Below are positions 7,291-14,098 of a stretch of 15,431 bases of DNA, piece after piece (positions within the stretch are counted from its first letter, which is position 1; each line of letters starts with the position of its first letter). Source of the stretch: JAQBXX01 sp963925015. GTDB lineage: Bacteria; Pseudomonadota; Gammaproteobacteria; SURF-13. The notes below the pieces were generated by a model. It was not told the DNA's origin, did not search any database, and was given only the letters and a program-made list of their open reading frames with translations. The DNA lies in the NCBI GenBank assembly GCA_963925015.1, contig CAWUTX010000107.1:1-15431 (forward strand). The letters run 5' to 3'. A program made the translations under genes and the position numbers.

Positions 7291-8134
7291 TTATTTGATA
7301 TGCTTCAGGATGCCTTCCAGTTCGTCGAGGCTGTTGTAGTGGATGACGAGGCGGCCTTTGCCTTTTTCGCCGTGCTCCACGCGCACGGGCGCGCCGAGTT
7401 TTTCGGCGAGGTCGGTTTCGAAGCGGCGGATATCGGGATCGATATGCGGTTTTTTCCTGGTCTGCGTGGATTCGGACTGCAGGCGTCGCACCAGTTGCTC
7501 GGTCGCGCGCGCCGAAAGGCCGTTGGCTACGACGCGTTGCGCGGCCTCGCTCTGCGCCTTGCCGGTGAGCCCGAGCAGTGCGCGTGCGTGGCCCATGCCC
7601 AGCTCGTTTTTTTCCAGCAGCTTGCGCACATCTGCATTCAGCGTGAGCAGGCGCAGCAAATTAGTCACCGCCGCGCGCGAGCGGCCGACGGCCTCGGCGG
7701 CGCGTTCGTGCGTCATGTCGAATTCGCTGATGAGGCGCTGCAGGGCGTTGGCTTCTTCCAGCGGATTCAGGTCTTCGCGCTGGATGTTTTCGATCAGCGC
7801 CATGGCGATGGCGGCCTGATCCGCCACCTTGCGCACCACCGCCGGGATGTCGGACAGGCCCGCCATCTGCGCGGCACGCCAGCGGCGTTCGCCGGCGATG
7901 ATTTCGTATTGCCCGCCCGCCATCGGGCGCACCACGATGGGCTGCACCACGCCCTGCGCGCGTATGGAGTTGGCGAGATCTTCCAGCGTTTCCGGGCGCA
8001 TATCCATGCGCGGCTGATATTTGCCGCGCCGGATCATATCGAGCGGCAGCATGCGCAGGTCGCCCTCGTTGCCCTGGCTGTTGGTGAGCGCGCCGCCGAG
8101 CAGCGCATCGAGGCCGCGCCCCAATCCGCGCTTT

Positions 8135-8145
<11 letters not shown>
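7291..8145 (-). CDS. parB: Chromosome partitioning protein ParB
   Basis: ParB binds parS, uses CTP to slide along DNA and activates the ParA ATPase to move replicated origins. The 284-residue protein shows the full chromosomal-ParB plan: an N-terminal ParA-stimulating segment KRGLGRGLDALLG (5-17), CTP-binding boxes QGVVQPIVVR (64-73) and GERRWRAA (85-92), the ENIQREDLNPLEEA segment (119-132), a helix-turn-helix (about 133-165), and a C-terminal dimerisation domain ending LVIHYNSLDELEGILKHI. The ATG at 8145 lies inside the end of parA (11-base overlap). It is the last gene of the mnmG-rsmG-parA-parB block. No parS site was found in the window. Confidence 0.97.
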
Positions 8146-8940
<795 letters not shown>

Positions 8941-8941
<1 letters not shown>

Positions 8942-9594
8942 CACACCGGCTCCTGCGGCGCGGCATGGCGCAGACGCACCAGATGGCGCTGCTCGTTCAG
9001 TCCGGGGACGGTCAGGGCATACACGCCGATAATCTCAAAACTAGCCGGCACCTGCGCCAGTTCGTCTTCGGGAAACACGCCCTTCATGATAAGAAACTCA
9101 CCTTGCGGCGCACACAGCGGCGCGGCGTCTTCGAGTATTTGTGCAATGGTGGCATAGGCACGGGCGATCAGTGTAGCGAATTTCTGCGTGGGCCGGTACT
9201 TCTCCGCCCGTGCATGCACCGCCTCGACGTTGCCGAACTTGAGCTCCACCGCCGCCTGGGTAACAAAGCGCGTTTTTTTTGCGTTACTGTCCAGCAATAC
9301 AAAGGAAAGGCCGGGCCGGGCGACGGCCAGCGGGATGCCGGGCAGCCCCGCGCCGGTGCCGATGTCGAGCACGCGCGGGCCTTTCACATAAGGCAGGATG
9401 GCAAGGCTGTCCAGCAGATGGCGTGCGACCATGTCGTGCGGATCACGCACTGCGGTCAAATTGTAAACCCGGTTCCACTTTTCGATGAGCCGGAGAAAAT
9501 CGATCAGGCCTTCCTCGGCAGCACCGGGAAGCGCCACACCGAGCTGCACCAGGCCGGCATGGAGCGCGCCCCTCAGCAGCTCATTATTGTGCAC
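8941..9594 (-). CDS. rsmG: 16S rRNA (guanine-527-N7)-methyltransferase
   Basis: RsmG (formerly GidB) methylates G527 of 16S rRNA in the 530 loop using S-adenosylmethionine; its loss gives low-level streptomycin resistance in several bacteria. The 217-residue protein has the family's N-terminal helix ending EKWNRVYNLTAVRDP (38-52), the SAM-binding loop VLDIGTGAGLPGIPLA (75-90), and LLDSNAKKTRF where the adenosine-binding acidic residue sits. The start is a GTG at 9594, overlapping the end of mnmG by 11 bases. The ATG at 9584 that overlaps the mnmG stop is out of frame, so the GTG, or a rarer codon just after it, must be used. Confidence 0.95.
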
Positions 9595-11461
9595 GCCGTT
9601 TTTTCACATGCACCCACAACAGCGAGATGGCGGCGGGGGTAACACCGGAGATGCGGCCCGCCTGGCCGAGCGTGGCGGGCTTGTGCGCATTGAGCTTGAG
9701 CTGCACTTCTTTGGAGAGGCCGCGCACGCTGCTGTAATCGAGGTCCAACGGCAGCGCGGTTTCTTCGCTCCTGCGGCTGCGCTCGATCTCGTCACTCTGG
9801 CGCGCGATGTAGCCGTGATATTTGGCTTGTATCTCGACCTGCTCCGCTACCTTTTCATCCGCCACCGCGTCACCTGCGCCGGAAAGTGTCATCAACGAGC
9901 GATAGCTCACGTCCGGACGGCGCAGCAAATCTGCCAGCGTCGCCTCGCGCGCCAGCGGCTGGCCCAGCACGCGCGCGGCATCCTCTTGCGGCAGCTTCTC
10001 CGGGCGCAGCCAGGTCGCGCTCAGGCGTTGCTGTTCTTTTTCAACCGCCGCGCGCTTGGTTTCAAACACGCGCCAGCGCGCATCGTCCACCACGCCGAGT
10101 TCGTAGCCCTTCTGCGTGAGACGCAAATCCGCATTGTCTTCGCGCAACAGCAAACGATACTCCGCGCGGCTGGTGAACATGCGATAAGGCTCAGTCGTGC
10201 CGCGCGTGATCAAATCATCAATCAGCACGCCGACATACGCCTCGTCGCGGCGCGGACACCACGGCGCCTTATCCTGCACGCGCAACACGGCGTTGATGCC
10301 CGCTATAATGCCTTGCGCCGCCGCTTCTTCGTAACCGGTGGTGCCGTTGATCTGGCCCGCGAAAAAAAGATTTTGAATAATTTTGGTTTCGAGCGAAAGC
10401 TGCAAATCACGCGGATCGAAATAGTCGTACTCAATCGCGTAGCCGGGGCGTGTAAGATGCGCGTTTTCAAAGCCCTTAATCGAGCGCACCAGTTCCACCT
10501 GCAAATCAAACGGCAGGCTCGTCGAAATGCCGTTAGGGTAAACCTCGTGCGTGGTCAGCCCCTCCGGCTCGACGAAAATCTGGTGCGAAGTCTTGTCGGC
10601 AAAGCGCACGATCTTGTCTTCGATGGACGGACAGTAGCGCGGCCCCACACCTTCGATCACACCGGTGTACATCGGCGAGCAGTCGAGGCCGCCGCGGATG
10701 ATGTCGTGCGTGCGCTCGTTGGTATGCGTGATGTGGCACGGCACCTGGCGCGGATGGTCTTCGGCCCGCCCCATGAAAGAAAACACCGGCAGCGGTTCGT
10801 CGCCGGGCTGCGGCGTGAGCTTCGAATAATCTATCGTGCGCCCATCGATGCGTGGCGGCGTGCCAGTCTTCAAGCGCCCCACATGAAACGGCAAGTCACG
10901 CATGCGGCTCGCCAGCGCGTTCGCAGGCGGGTCACCCGCGCGCCCGCCCTGATAATTGGACAGCCCGACATGAATGCGCCCGGCGAGAAACGTGCCCACC
11001 GTCATCACCACGCACTGCGCGCTGAAGCGCAAACCCATCTGCGTGACGACACCCGTCACACGCTCGCCTTCGATAACTAAATCATCCACCGCCTGCTGAA
11101 AAATCGAGAGGTTGGCCTGTGACTCCAGCGCATGGCGCACTGCCTGCCGGTACAGCACACGATCCGCCTGCGCGCGCGTGGCACGCACCGCCGGGCCTTT
11201 GCTCGCATTCAAAATACGAAACTGTATGCCCGCCTGATCTGCCGCGCGCGCCATCAGGCCGCCGAGCGCATCGACCTCTTTCACCAGATGCCCCTTGCCG
11301 ATGCCGCCGATGGACGGATTGCAACTCATCTGGCCCAGCGTCTCGATGCTTTGCGTGAGCAACAGCGTGCGCGCACCCATACGCGCAGACGCCAGCGCCG
11401 CCTCGGTGCCGGCGTGTCCGCCGCCGACGATGATCACGTCAAATTTTTCGTTGTACTCCAC
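9584..11461 (-). CDS. mnmG: tRNA uridine-5-carboxymethylaminomethyl modification enzyme MnmG
   Basis: MnmG (GidA) uses FAD and works as a complex with the GTPase MnmE to place the (carboxymethyl)aminomethyl group on wobble U34 of several tRNAs. The 625-residue protein matches E. coli MnmG (629) throughout: FAD motif GGGHAGTEAA (13-22), QMSCNPSIGGIGKGHLVKE, ASKGPAVRATRAQ, GTPPRIDGRTIDYSK, INGTTGYEEAAAQG, EYRLLLREDNADLRLT, and the C-terminal MnmE-binding part ending ISGVTPAAISLLWVHVKKR. Start: GTG at 11461. The stop codon of the broken antitoxin ORF lies only three bases upstream, so the normal leader of this gene appears to have been replaced. It heads the block with rsmG, parA and parB. Confidence 0.98.
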   Translation of the reverse strand: MEYNEKFDVIIVGGGHAGTEAALASARMGARTLLLTQSIETLGQMSCNPSIGGIGKGHLVKEVDALGGLMARAADQAGIQFRILNASKGPAVRATRAQADRVLYRQAVRHALESQANLSIFQQAVDDLVIEGERVTGVVTQMGLRFSAQCVVMTVGTFLAGRIHVGLSNYQGGRAGDPPANALASRMRDLPFHVGRLKTGTPPRIDGRTIDYSKLTPQPGDEPLPVFSFMGRAEDHPRQVPCHITHTNERTHDIIRGGLDCSPMYTGVIEGVGPRYCPSIEDKIVRFADKTSHQIFVEPEGLTTHEVYPNGISTSLPFDLQVELVRSIKGFENAHLTRPGYAIEYDYFDPRDLQLSLETKIIQNLFFAGQINGTTGYEEAAAQGIIAGINAVLRVQDKAPWCPRRDEAYVGVLIDDLITRGTTEPYRMFTSRAEYRLLLREDNADLRLTQKGYELGVVDDARWRVFETKRAAVEKEQQRLSATWLRPEKLPQEDAARVLGQPLAREATLADLLRRPDVSYRSLMTLSGAGDAVADEKVAEQVEIQAKYHGYIARQSDEIERSRRSEETALPLDLDYSSVRGLSKEVQLKLNAHKPATLGQAGRISGVTPAAISLLWVHVKKRRAQ

Positions 11462-11464
11462 GTC

Positions 11465-11683
11465 TCAGCACCTAAATACCGAATATTCCAGCCGCAAAAT
11501 CTTCAATTCATCTGTGGCATTATCAACTATAAAGCCACTAGTCACCGCAAAGGGTTGCCCGCGCAAAGGGAATTCGATGTGATCGTTGAGCGCGACAGCG
11601 AGGGCTATTATGGTGCGGCCGGTCTTCTGCGCCAACTCTTCCAAACGCTGTTCAATCTCCGGCGGTAGTCTCAGGGCTAACAT
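11465..11683 (-). pseudogene. Truncated ribbon-helix-helix antitoxin fused to unrelated sequence
   Basis: The first 24 residues (MLALRLPPEIEQRLEELAQK plus TGRT) are a typical RelB/ParD-type ribbon-helix-helix N-terminus, which normally continues with a helix such as K-T-F-Y-A-R-E-A. Here similarity stops exactly after Thr24 (codon 11614-11612). The remaining 48 residues match no antitoxin I know and overlap, on the other strand, a HicB-like fragment. A good ribosome site (AGAGG) precedes the ATG at 11683. The frame ends with TGA three bases before the mnmG GTG, so even if the peptide is useless its translation could deliver ribosomes to mnmG. No partner toxin gene remains beside it. Confidence 0.65.
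11570..11611 (+). pseudogene. HicB-like antitoxin fragment (N-terminal strand only)
   Basis: On the plus strand 11570-11611 reads EFDVIVERDSEGYY, matching the opening beta-strand of HicB-type antitoxins (pattern F-D-V-I-[VI]-E-[RP]-D-x-[ED]-G-Y-Y-V-A). The usual initiating Met is missing, and similarity stops at the second Tyr, where the oppositely oriented ribbon-helix-helix fragment ends. No HicA toxin reading frame is visible upstream. The match is only 14 residues, so this is a tentative call. Confidence 0.45.
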
Positions 11684-11701
11684 AGCGACCTCTTGTTAGC
11701 T

Positions 11702-11715
11702 CTATACAAGTATAG
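11702..11715 (-). promoter_or_regulatory. Palindromic operator with -10 box before the broken antitoxin
   Basis: CTATACAAGTATAG is a perfect 14-base palindrome (6+2+6). On the minus strand it includes TATACT (11714-11709), a good -10 box, 25 bases before the antitoxin ATG. Antitoxins of the ribbon-helix-helix class usually repress their own promoter through such a site. No convincing -35 box lies at the right distance. Confidence 0.5.
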
Positions 11716-11791
11716 CCTTGGGGATCGGAGTAGCGCTAGGCGCGCACGACTCAACTCGCCGCTATTCAGCGCCATGTGTTCGCTTGTGATC

Positions 11792-11837
11792 GTTGGAGTT
11801 ATTGACAACAAAGGCACGTGTTGGTATTGTCTCCAAC
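11792..11837 (+). promoter_or_regulatory. Promoter and twin palindromic operators of the TumE module
   Basis: The -35 is a perfect TTGACA (11802-11807) with a 17-base spacer to -10 TATTGT (11825-11830). Two 18-base palindromes of the form GTTG-N10-CAAC cover it: GTTGGAGTTATTGACAAC (11792-11809) over the -35 and GTTGGTATTGTCTCCAAC (11820-11837) over the -10. They share 12 of 18 positions and have centres 28 bases apart. This arrangement suggests autorepression by the module's DNA-binding antitoxin, alone or with toxin. Confidence 0.7.
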
Positions 11838-12134
11838 ATGAAGGCTGTTCAGCTTGTCCGCACCCGAATTACTTACTCTGAAGCAGCGTTTGCCGAGTTG
11901 GTGCTGCGGCAAGTTCCGAAGCTTGCTGCTGGCTCCGGCCACCGGCTCAAGTACAGGTTAGCGTACGTGGTGCATAGTTTGTGCGTCCTTCGCTACGACA
12001 GCGAGGTTGGCAAAGGCGACCACCGACATTTCGGCGGCAAAGAAAGTACCTACAAGTTCAGCACACCGGATCAACTGGTTGCTGATTTCCAACGAGACAT
12101 AGCAAGGTGGAACAATGAAAACAGTAACTCTTGA
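11838..12134 (+). CDS. TumE/DUF6516-family toxin of a type II toxin-antitoxin module
   Basis: The 98-residue protein matches the DUF6516 (TumE) toxin family: LVRTRITYSEAAFAELVLR at the start, then the conserved core HRLKYRLAYVVHSLCVLRYD (residues ~36-55) and GKGDHRH (59-65), and an acidic end with F-x-x-D-I-A-R-W. The clustered Lys, Arg, Asp and His suggest an RNase-like active site, but the mechanism is not established from sequence. The start is ATG at 11838. An earlier in-frame ATG at 11793 lies inside the promoter and would add unrelated residues. The -10 box ends seven bases before the ATG and no Shine-Dalgarno exists, so the message is probably leaderless. It overlaps the antitoxin gene by 20 bases, in toxin-first order. 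Confidence 0.85.
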   Translation: MKAVQLVRTRITYSEAAFAELVLRQVPKLAAGSGHRLKYRLAYVVHSLCVLRYDSEVGKGDHRHFGGKESTYKFSTPDQLVADFQRDIARWNNENSNS

Positions 12135-12462
12135 CGTACGTACACCAGCCGCTTCAATGGCGGATTTCGTGCAGGCATGGAAGACAGGAAGGTCTCAAAA
12201 GTCCGCGCGCATCAGCTTTGCTACCCCCGAGTTGCTTTGGCGAGTGCTAACCGCCAAGCGGTGGGAGTTGCTTAAAGCACTGTGCGGAGCTGGCCCGGTA
12301 TCCATCCGCGAAGCGGCTCGACGTGTAGGTCGTGACGTAAAGGCTGTGCACGGCGATGTGACTGCACTGCTTAGCGCTGGCGTTCTTGATCGCACAGAAG
12401 AAGGCCGCATCGTGTTTCCGTTCGAGGCCTTGAAGGTTGAGTTTCTGTTACAGGCCGCGTAG
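12115..12462 (+). CDS. Winged-helix antitoxin (HVO_A0114-like DNA-binding protein)
   Basis: The protein has 115 residues. The C-terminal half is a winged helix-turn-helix: KRWELLKALCGAGPVSIREAARRVGRDVKAVHGDVTALLSAGVLDR (about 49-94), with the wing at EEGRIVFPFEALKVEF. This is the HVO_A0114-type putative DNA-binding family that pairs with DUF6516 toxins. The N-terminal ~45 residues (TLDVRTPAASMADFVQAWKT) probably contact the toxin. The gene starts inside the end of the toxin gene (20-base overlap, different frame), which couples their synthesis. It is the likely repressor acting on the twin palindromes upstream of the toxin. Confidence 0.85.
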   Translation: MKTVTLDVRTPAASMADFVQAWKTGRSQKSARISFATPELLWRVLTAKRWELLKALCGAGPVSIREAARRVGRDVKAVHGDVTALLSAGVLDRTEEGRIVFPFEALKVEFLLQAA

Positions 12463-12469
12463 CCTGTTT

Positions 12470-12518
12470 GCGCAGGGAAAGAGGGTCACTTTGCCCCCTT
12501 AACTGCGCCGATTATTTT
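12470..12518 (+). terminator. Probable intrinsic terminator of the TumE module
   Basis: An outer stem GCGCAG (12470-12475) / CTGCGC (12503-12508) encloses an inner stem in which GGAAAG can pair with CTTT(G)CC. The structure is followed by CGATTATTTT, a loose T-rich tract. It starts eight bases after the antitoxin stop codon. The stem is imperfect. Confidence 0.45.
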
Positions 12519-12578
12519 GGGGTACACTTCACGACGGTGGGATGAATTGTTCGGGGAGGTGGGTGACGTGCATCTTTG

Positions 12579-12815
12579 CTAGACCTGTCCCTGAGGTCTG
12601 TTTGCCCGCCGCTGCGATATTTGGGATAGCCGCTTGTCGATCAGGCCTTCCAGCCCGGCATCCTCGTAACGATGCAGATAGCGACGGAAGCTCCGCTCGC
12701 ATATGCCAAGCATCTGTGCCGCTTCTTCTTGGGTCAGTCGCCCGGCTTGCCAGCCTTCATGCGCTTCTTCGAATCTCACCTTCCGTATCTCCTGTAACAG
12801 TTCCGTCCGTCTCAT
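12579..12815 (-). pseudogene. ISNCY-type transposase, N-terminal fragment
   Basis: Starting at ATG 12815, with an excellent Shine-Dalgarno (GGGAGG), the frame encodes a helix-turn-helix domain: MRRTELLQEIRKVRFEEAHE at the N-terminus, GRLTQEEAAQMLGICERSFRRYL (helix-turn-helix) and LEGLIDKRLSQISQRR. This is the familiar start of ISNCY-group DDE transposases, which normally continue A-P-V-D-E-V. Here similarity ends after residue 70 or 71 (near 12604) and the frame closes eight residues later, so the whole catalytic part is lost. The upstream side joins a fragment of a different transposase with only about 14 bases between ATG and junction. The 117 bases between the TumE antitoxin gene and this fragment hold only the probable terminator and unassigned sequence. 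Confidence 0.75.
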
Positions 12816-12829
12816 GGTTGCCTCCCTTC

Positions 12830-13021
12830 TATCTGGGGACGGAAGCATTTGTGCGCAAGATGCAGGCGCGGATTGAACAAAAATCCGAACTGGATGAAAT
12901 TCCCCGCGCGCAACGCCAGGCGATTACCCGGCCGCTGGCAGATTTCGAGCGGCGCTATGACCGGAATGAAGCCATGGCAAGGGGGTATCTGTCGGGCCAG
13001 CATTCTATGGCAGGGATTGCG
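12830..13021 (+). pseudogene. REP-associated tyrosine transposase (RAYT), C-terminal fragment
   Basis: The 64 codons read YLGTEAFVRKMQARIEQKS, then LDEIPRAQRQAITRPLADF and ending AMARGYLSGQHSMAGIA. This matches the C-terminal extension common in RAYT (Y1/IS200-like) proteins, where L-G-x-E-x-F-V-E-x-M-Q, E-I-P-R-x-Q-R and M-A-x-A-Y-x-S-G-x-Y-S-M-x-x-I-G occur, followed by H-Y-S-T-V-S-R. The last helix-turn-helix residues are missing. Similarity stops just before a perfect 14-base palindrome, TGCGCTATAGCGCA (13025-13038). The catalytic HUH domain is absent; the 5' side is cut where the ISNCY fragment begins. RAYTs mobilise REP-type hairpins, which makes the REP-like elements elsewhere in the window relevant. 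Confidence 0.65.
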
Positions 13022-13120
13022 CGCTGCGCTATAGCGCACGACCCCCGGCGCACGCCTTATGGCAACTGCGCCAAGCCGTGCGGGCTTTTCGCGCCTGATC
13101 TTGCCCCGCACTAATTTACC

Positions 13121-13126
13121 TATAAT
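13121..13126 (+). promoter_or_regulatory. Candidate -10 box for the 23-residue ORF
   Basis: A perfect TATAAT lies at 13121-13126 in an AT-rich patch, about 100 bases before the small ORF. The nearest -35-like string, TTGCCC (13101-13106), is only 14 bases away, too close for a normal spacer, so the promoter is uncertain. The leader it would create contains a short hairpin, CGGCG-TTA-CGCCG (13144-13156). Confidence 0.35.
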
Positions 13127-13229
13127 CTATAAGGGTATTCAGTCGGCGTTACGCCGCCACGGAGCACAACCGCAGGGAAGCACGGATACGCCAAACCCGC
13201 CTTTAGAGCATTTAACAGAAGGTTGTATC

Positions 13230-13301
13230 ATGGGCGACGATGGCCTGGTGCCCACCCTGCTGCTTGTCTTTACCTTCGTGTTCTTTGTTGTCTTCATGTA
13301 A
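13230..13301 (+). CDS. Candidate 23-residue single-helix membrane peptide
   Basis: The frame encodes MGDDGLVPTLLLVFTFVFFV plus VFM: an acidic, short N-terminus, a helix-starting Pro and 15 strongly hydrophobic residues rich in Phe, Val and Leu, enough for one membrane span. A ribosome site (AGAAGG) lies seven bases before the ATG, and a perfect 12-bp stem hairpin begins ten bases after the stop codon, so the ORF sits in a plausible transcription unit with a candidate -10 box upstream. Size and composition resemble both type I toxins (Ibs or TisB class) and small subunits such as CydX, but there is no recognisable family match. The surrounding toxin-antitoxin genes favour the first idea; this is inference only. 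It could also be chance. Confidence 0.45.
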   Translation: MGDDGLVPTLLLVFTFVFFVVFM

Positions 13302-13310
13302 CCCGCGATA

Positions 13311-13343
13311 ATGCCCGGCAAGTCAGCACTGCTTGCCGGGCAT
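13311..13343. terminator. Strong hairpin, probable terminator after the small ORF
   Basis: ATGCCCGGCAAG (13311-13322) and CTTGCCGGGCAT (13332-13343) form a perfect 12-bp stem with a nine-base loop. The downstream tract (GTTGTGCGTG) is only mildly T-rich. The hairpin follows the 23-residue ORF by ten bases and precedes the mazEF promoter by 70 bases, insulating the two. Confidence 0.6.
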
Positions 13344-13413
13344 GTTGTGCGTGTCCGCTCCCTTACCCATGCCTCATTGAGGGATATTATGGGTCGGATC
13401 CCGCCCAAGGAGA

Positions 13414-13441
13414 TTGACCCGGGTATAACCATCGTTATACT
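13414..13441 (+). promoter_or_regulatory. Promoter and palindromic operator of the mazEF-type module
   Basis: The -35 is TTGACC (13414-13419), with a 16-base spacer, and the -10 is TATACT (13436-13441). A perfect inverted repeat, GTATAACCATCGTTATAC (13423-13440), fills the spacer and covers the -10; the arms are seven bases each with a four-base centre. It is a likely binding site for the ribbon-helix-helix antitoxin. The -10 box ends six bases before the ATG, so transcription should start at or next to the start codon. Confidence 0.75.
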
Positions 13442-13447
13442 TAGCGC

Positions 13448-13690
13448 ATGAAAACAGCCATCTCCATTCCAGATCGTGTCTTTCGCTCCGCTGAGCAACT
13501 CGCCGCACGCATGGGGGTTTCTCGAAGTGAGCTTTATTCCAAGGCGCTTGCAGCGCTTGTCGAGAAGCACCGGGACGATTTAATAACGTCCCGGCTTAAC
13601 GAAATCTACGGCCCCGGCCGGGAAAACTCATCGCTCGATCCTGGGGTCGCCTTGCTTCAGCATCGCACGCTCGGACGAGGCAAGCGGTAA
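13448..13690 (+). CDS. Ribbon-helix-helix antitoxin of a MazF module
   Basis: The protein has 80 residues. The N-terminal half KTAISIPDRVFRSAEQLAAR...MGVSRSELYSKALAALVEKH (2-42) is a ribbon-helix-helix DNA-binding fold like that of the Bacillus MazE (EndoAI) type rather than the AbrB-like E. coli MazE. The second half (about 43-80, with LNEIYG and a basic end LGRGKR) is expected to wrap the toxin. There is no Shine-Dalgarno at the normal distance; an AAGGAG at 13406-13411 is 36 bases upstream and lies before the -35 box. The stop codon overlaps the toxin start as TAATG. It should bind the perfect palindrome in its own promoter. Confidence 0.85.
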   Translation: MKTAISIPDRVFRSAEQLAARMGVSRSELYSKALAALVEKHRDDLITSRLNEIYGPGRENSSLDPGVALLQHRTLGRGKR

Positions 13691-14028
13691 TGCAGCGCGG
13701 CGAGATTTGGTGGGCCTCTCTGCCTGAGCCAGCCGGGACTGGCCCAGGCTTTCGACGACCGTTGCTGATTGTTTCGGCAAACGGCTTCAACGACAGTCGT
13801 ATCAGCACCGTTGTAGCGGTGGTCATTACATCGAACTTGCGCTTGGCCGATGCTCCGGGAAACGTCCGCATTCCCGCCAGGGGAACAGGGCTTACGAAGG
13901 CGTCCGCCGTAAACGTCTCCCAAATCATCACGGTGGACAAGGCTTTTCTTACGACGCGAGTCGGGCGACTCAACCCTCGCCTGCTTGCCGACGTTGATGA
14001 AGGGCTGCGCCTCGTCTTGTCGATCTAG
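13690..14028 (+). CDS. MazF/PemK-family endoribonuclease toxin
   Basis: The protein has 112 residues. It shows the MazF/PemK fold signatures: RGEIWWASLPEP at the start, the catalytic loop region GTGPGFRRPLLIVSAN (Arg-Arg-Pro typical), TVVAVVITSNLRLADAPGNV, a Thr/Ser-rich TKASAVNVSQIITVDK with the conserved Ser-Gln, and the C-terminal VGRLNPRLLADVDEGLRLVL. Family members cut single-stranded mRNA at short specific sequences; the specificity here cannot be read from the sequence. The gene starts one base inside the antitoxin stop (TAATG), so both proteins come from one coupled message. The frame is complete and all conserved segments are present, so it is probably functional. Confidence 0.92.
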   Translation: MQRGEIWWASLPEPAGTGPGFRRPLLIVSANGFNDSRISTVVAVVITSNLRLADAPGNVRIPARGTGLTKASAVNVSQIITVDKAFLTTRVGRLNPRLLADVDEGLRLVLSI

Positions 14029-14098
14029 GCATAACCTATCCGTGCGCTCGACACGTGCGTCTGCACAATCAACACCTGCACAAACATTCAAGCGGTTA

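Noticed and set aside
9485..11080. Long open frame (531 codons) on plus, antisense to mnmG
   Set aside because: MnmG on the minus strand is unmistakable and full length; the plus frame has the Arg/His/Ala-rich composition typical of the reverse complement of a GC-rich gene and no family motifs. The same reasoning applies to the plus frames at 539-1405 (over atpA) and 7186-8343 (over parB).
13074..13089. Hairpin AAGCC-GTGCG-GGCTTTT as a terminator
   Set aside because: Stem of five pairs with only a short T-run, and no intact gene ends upstream of it.
12579..13114. A full-length plus-strand protein running from 12542 to 13114
   Set aside because: Only residues encoded by 12830-13021 resemble a known family; the first half is antisense to the ISNCY transposase fragment, so it is not one gene.
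13365..13394. Nested inverted repeats ACCCAT...ATGGGT and CCTCA-T-TGAGG before the mazEF promoter
   Set aside because: Short arms with an asymmetric loop; probably chance, and the strong hairpin at 13311-13343 already explains termination there.
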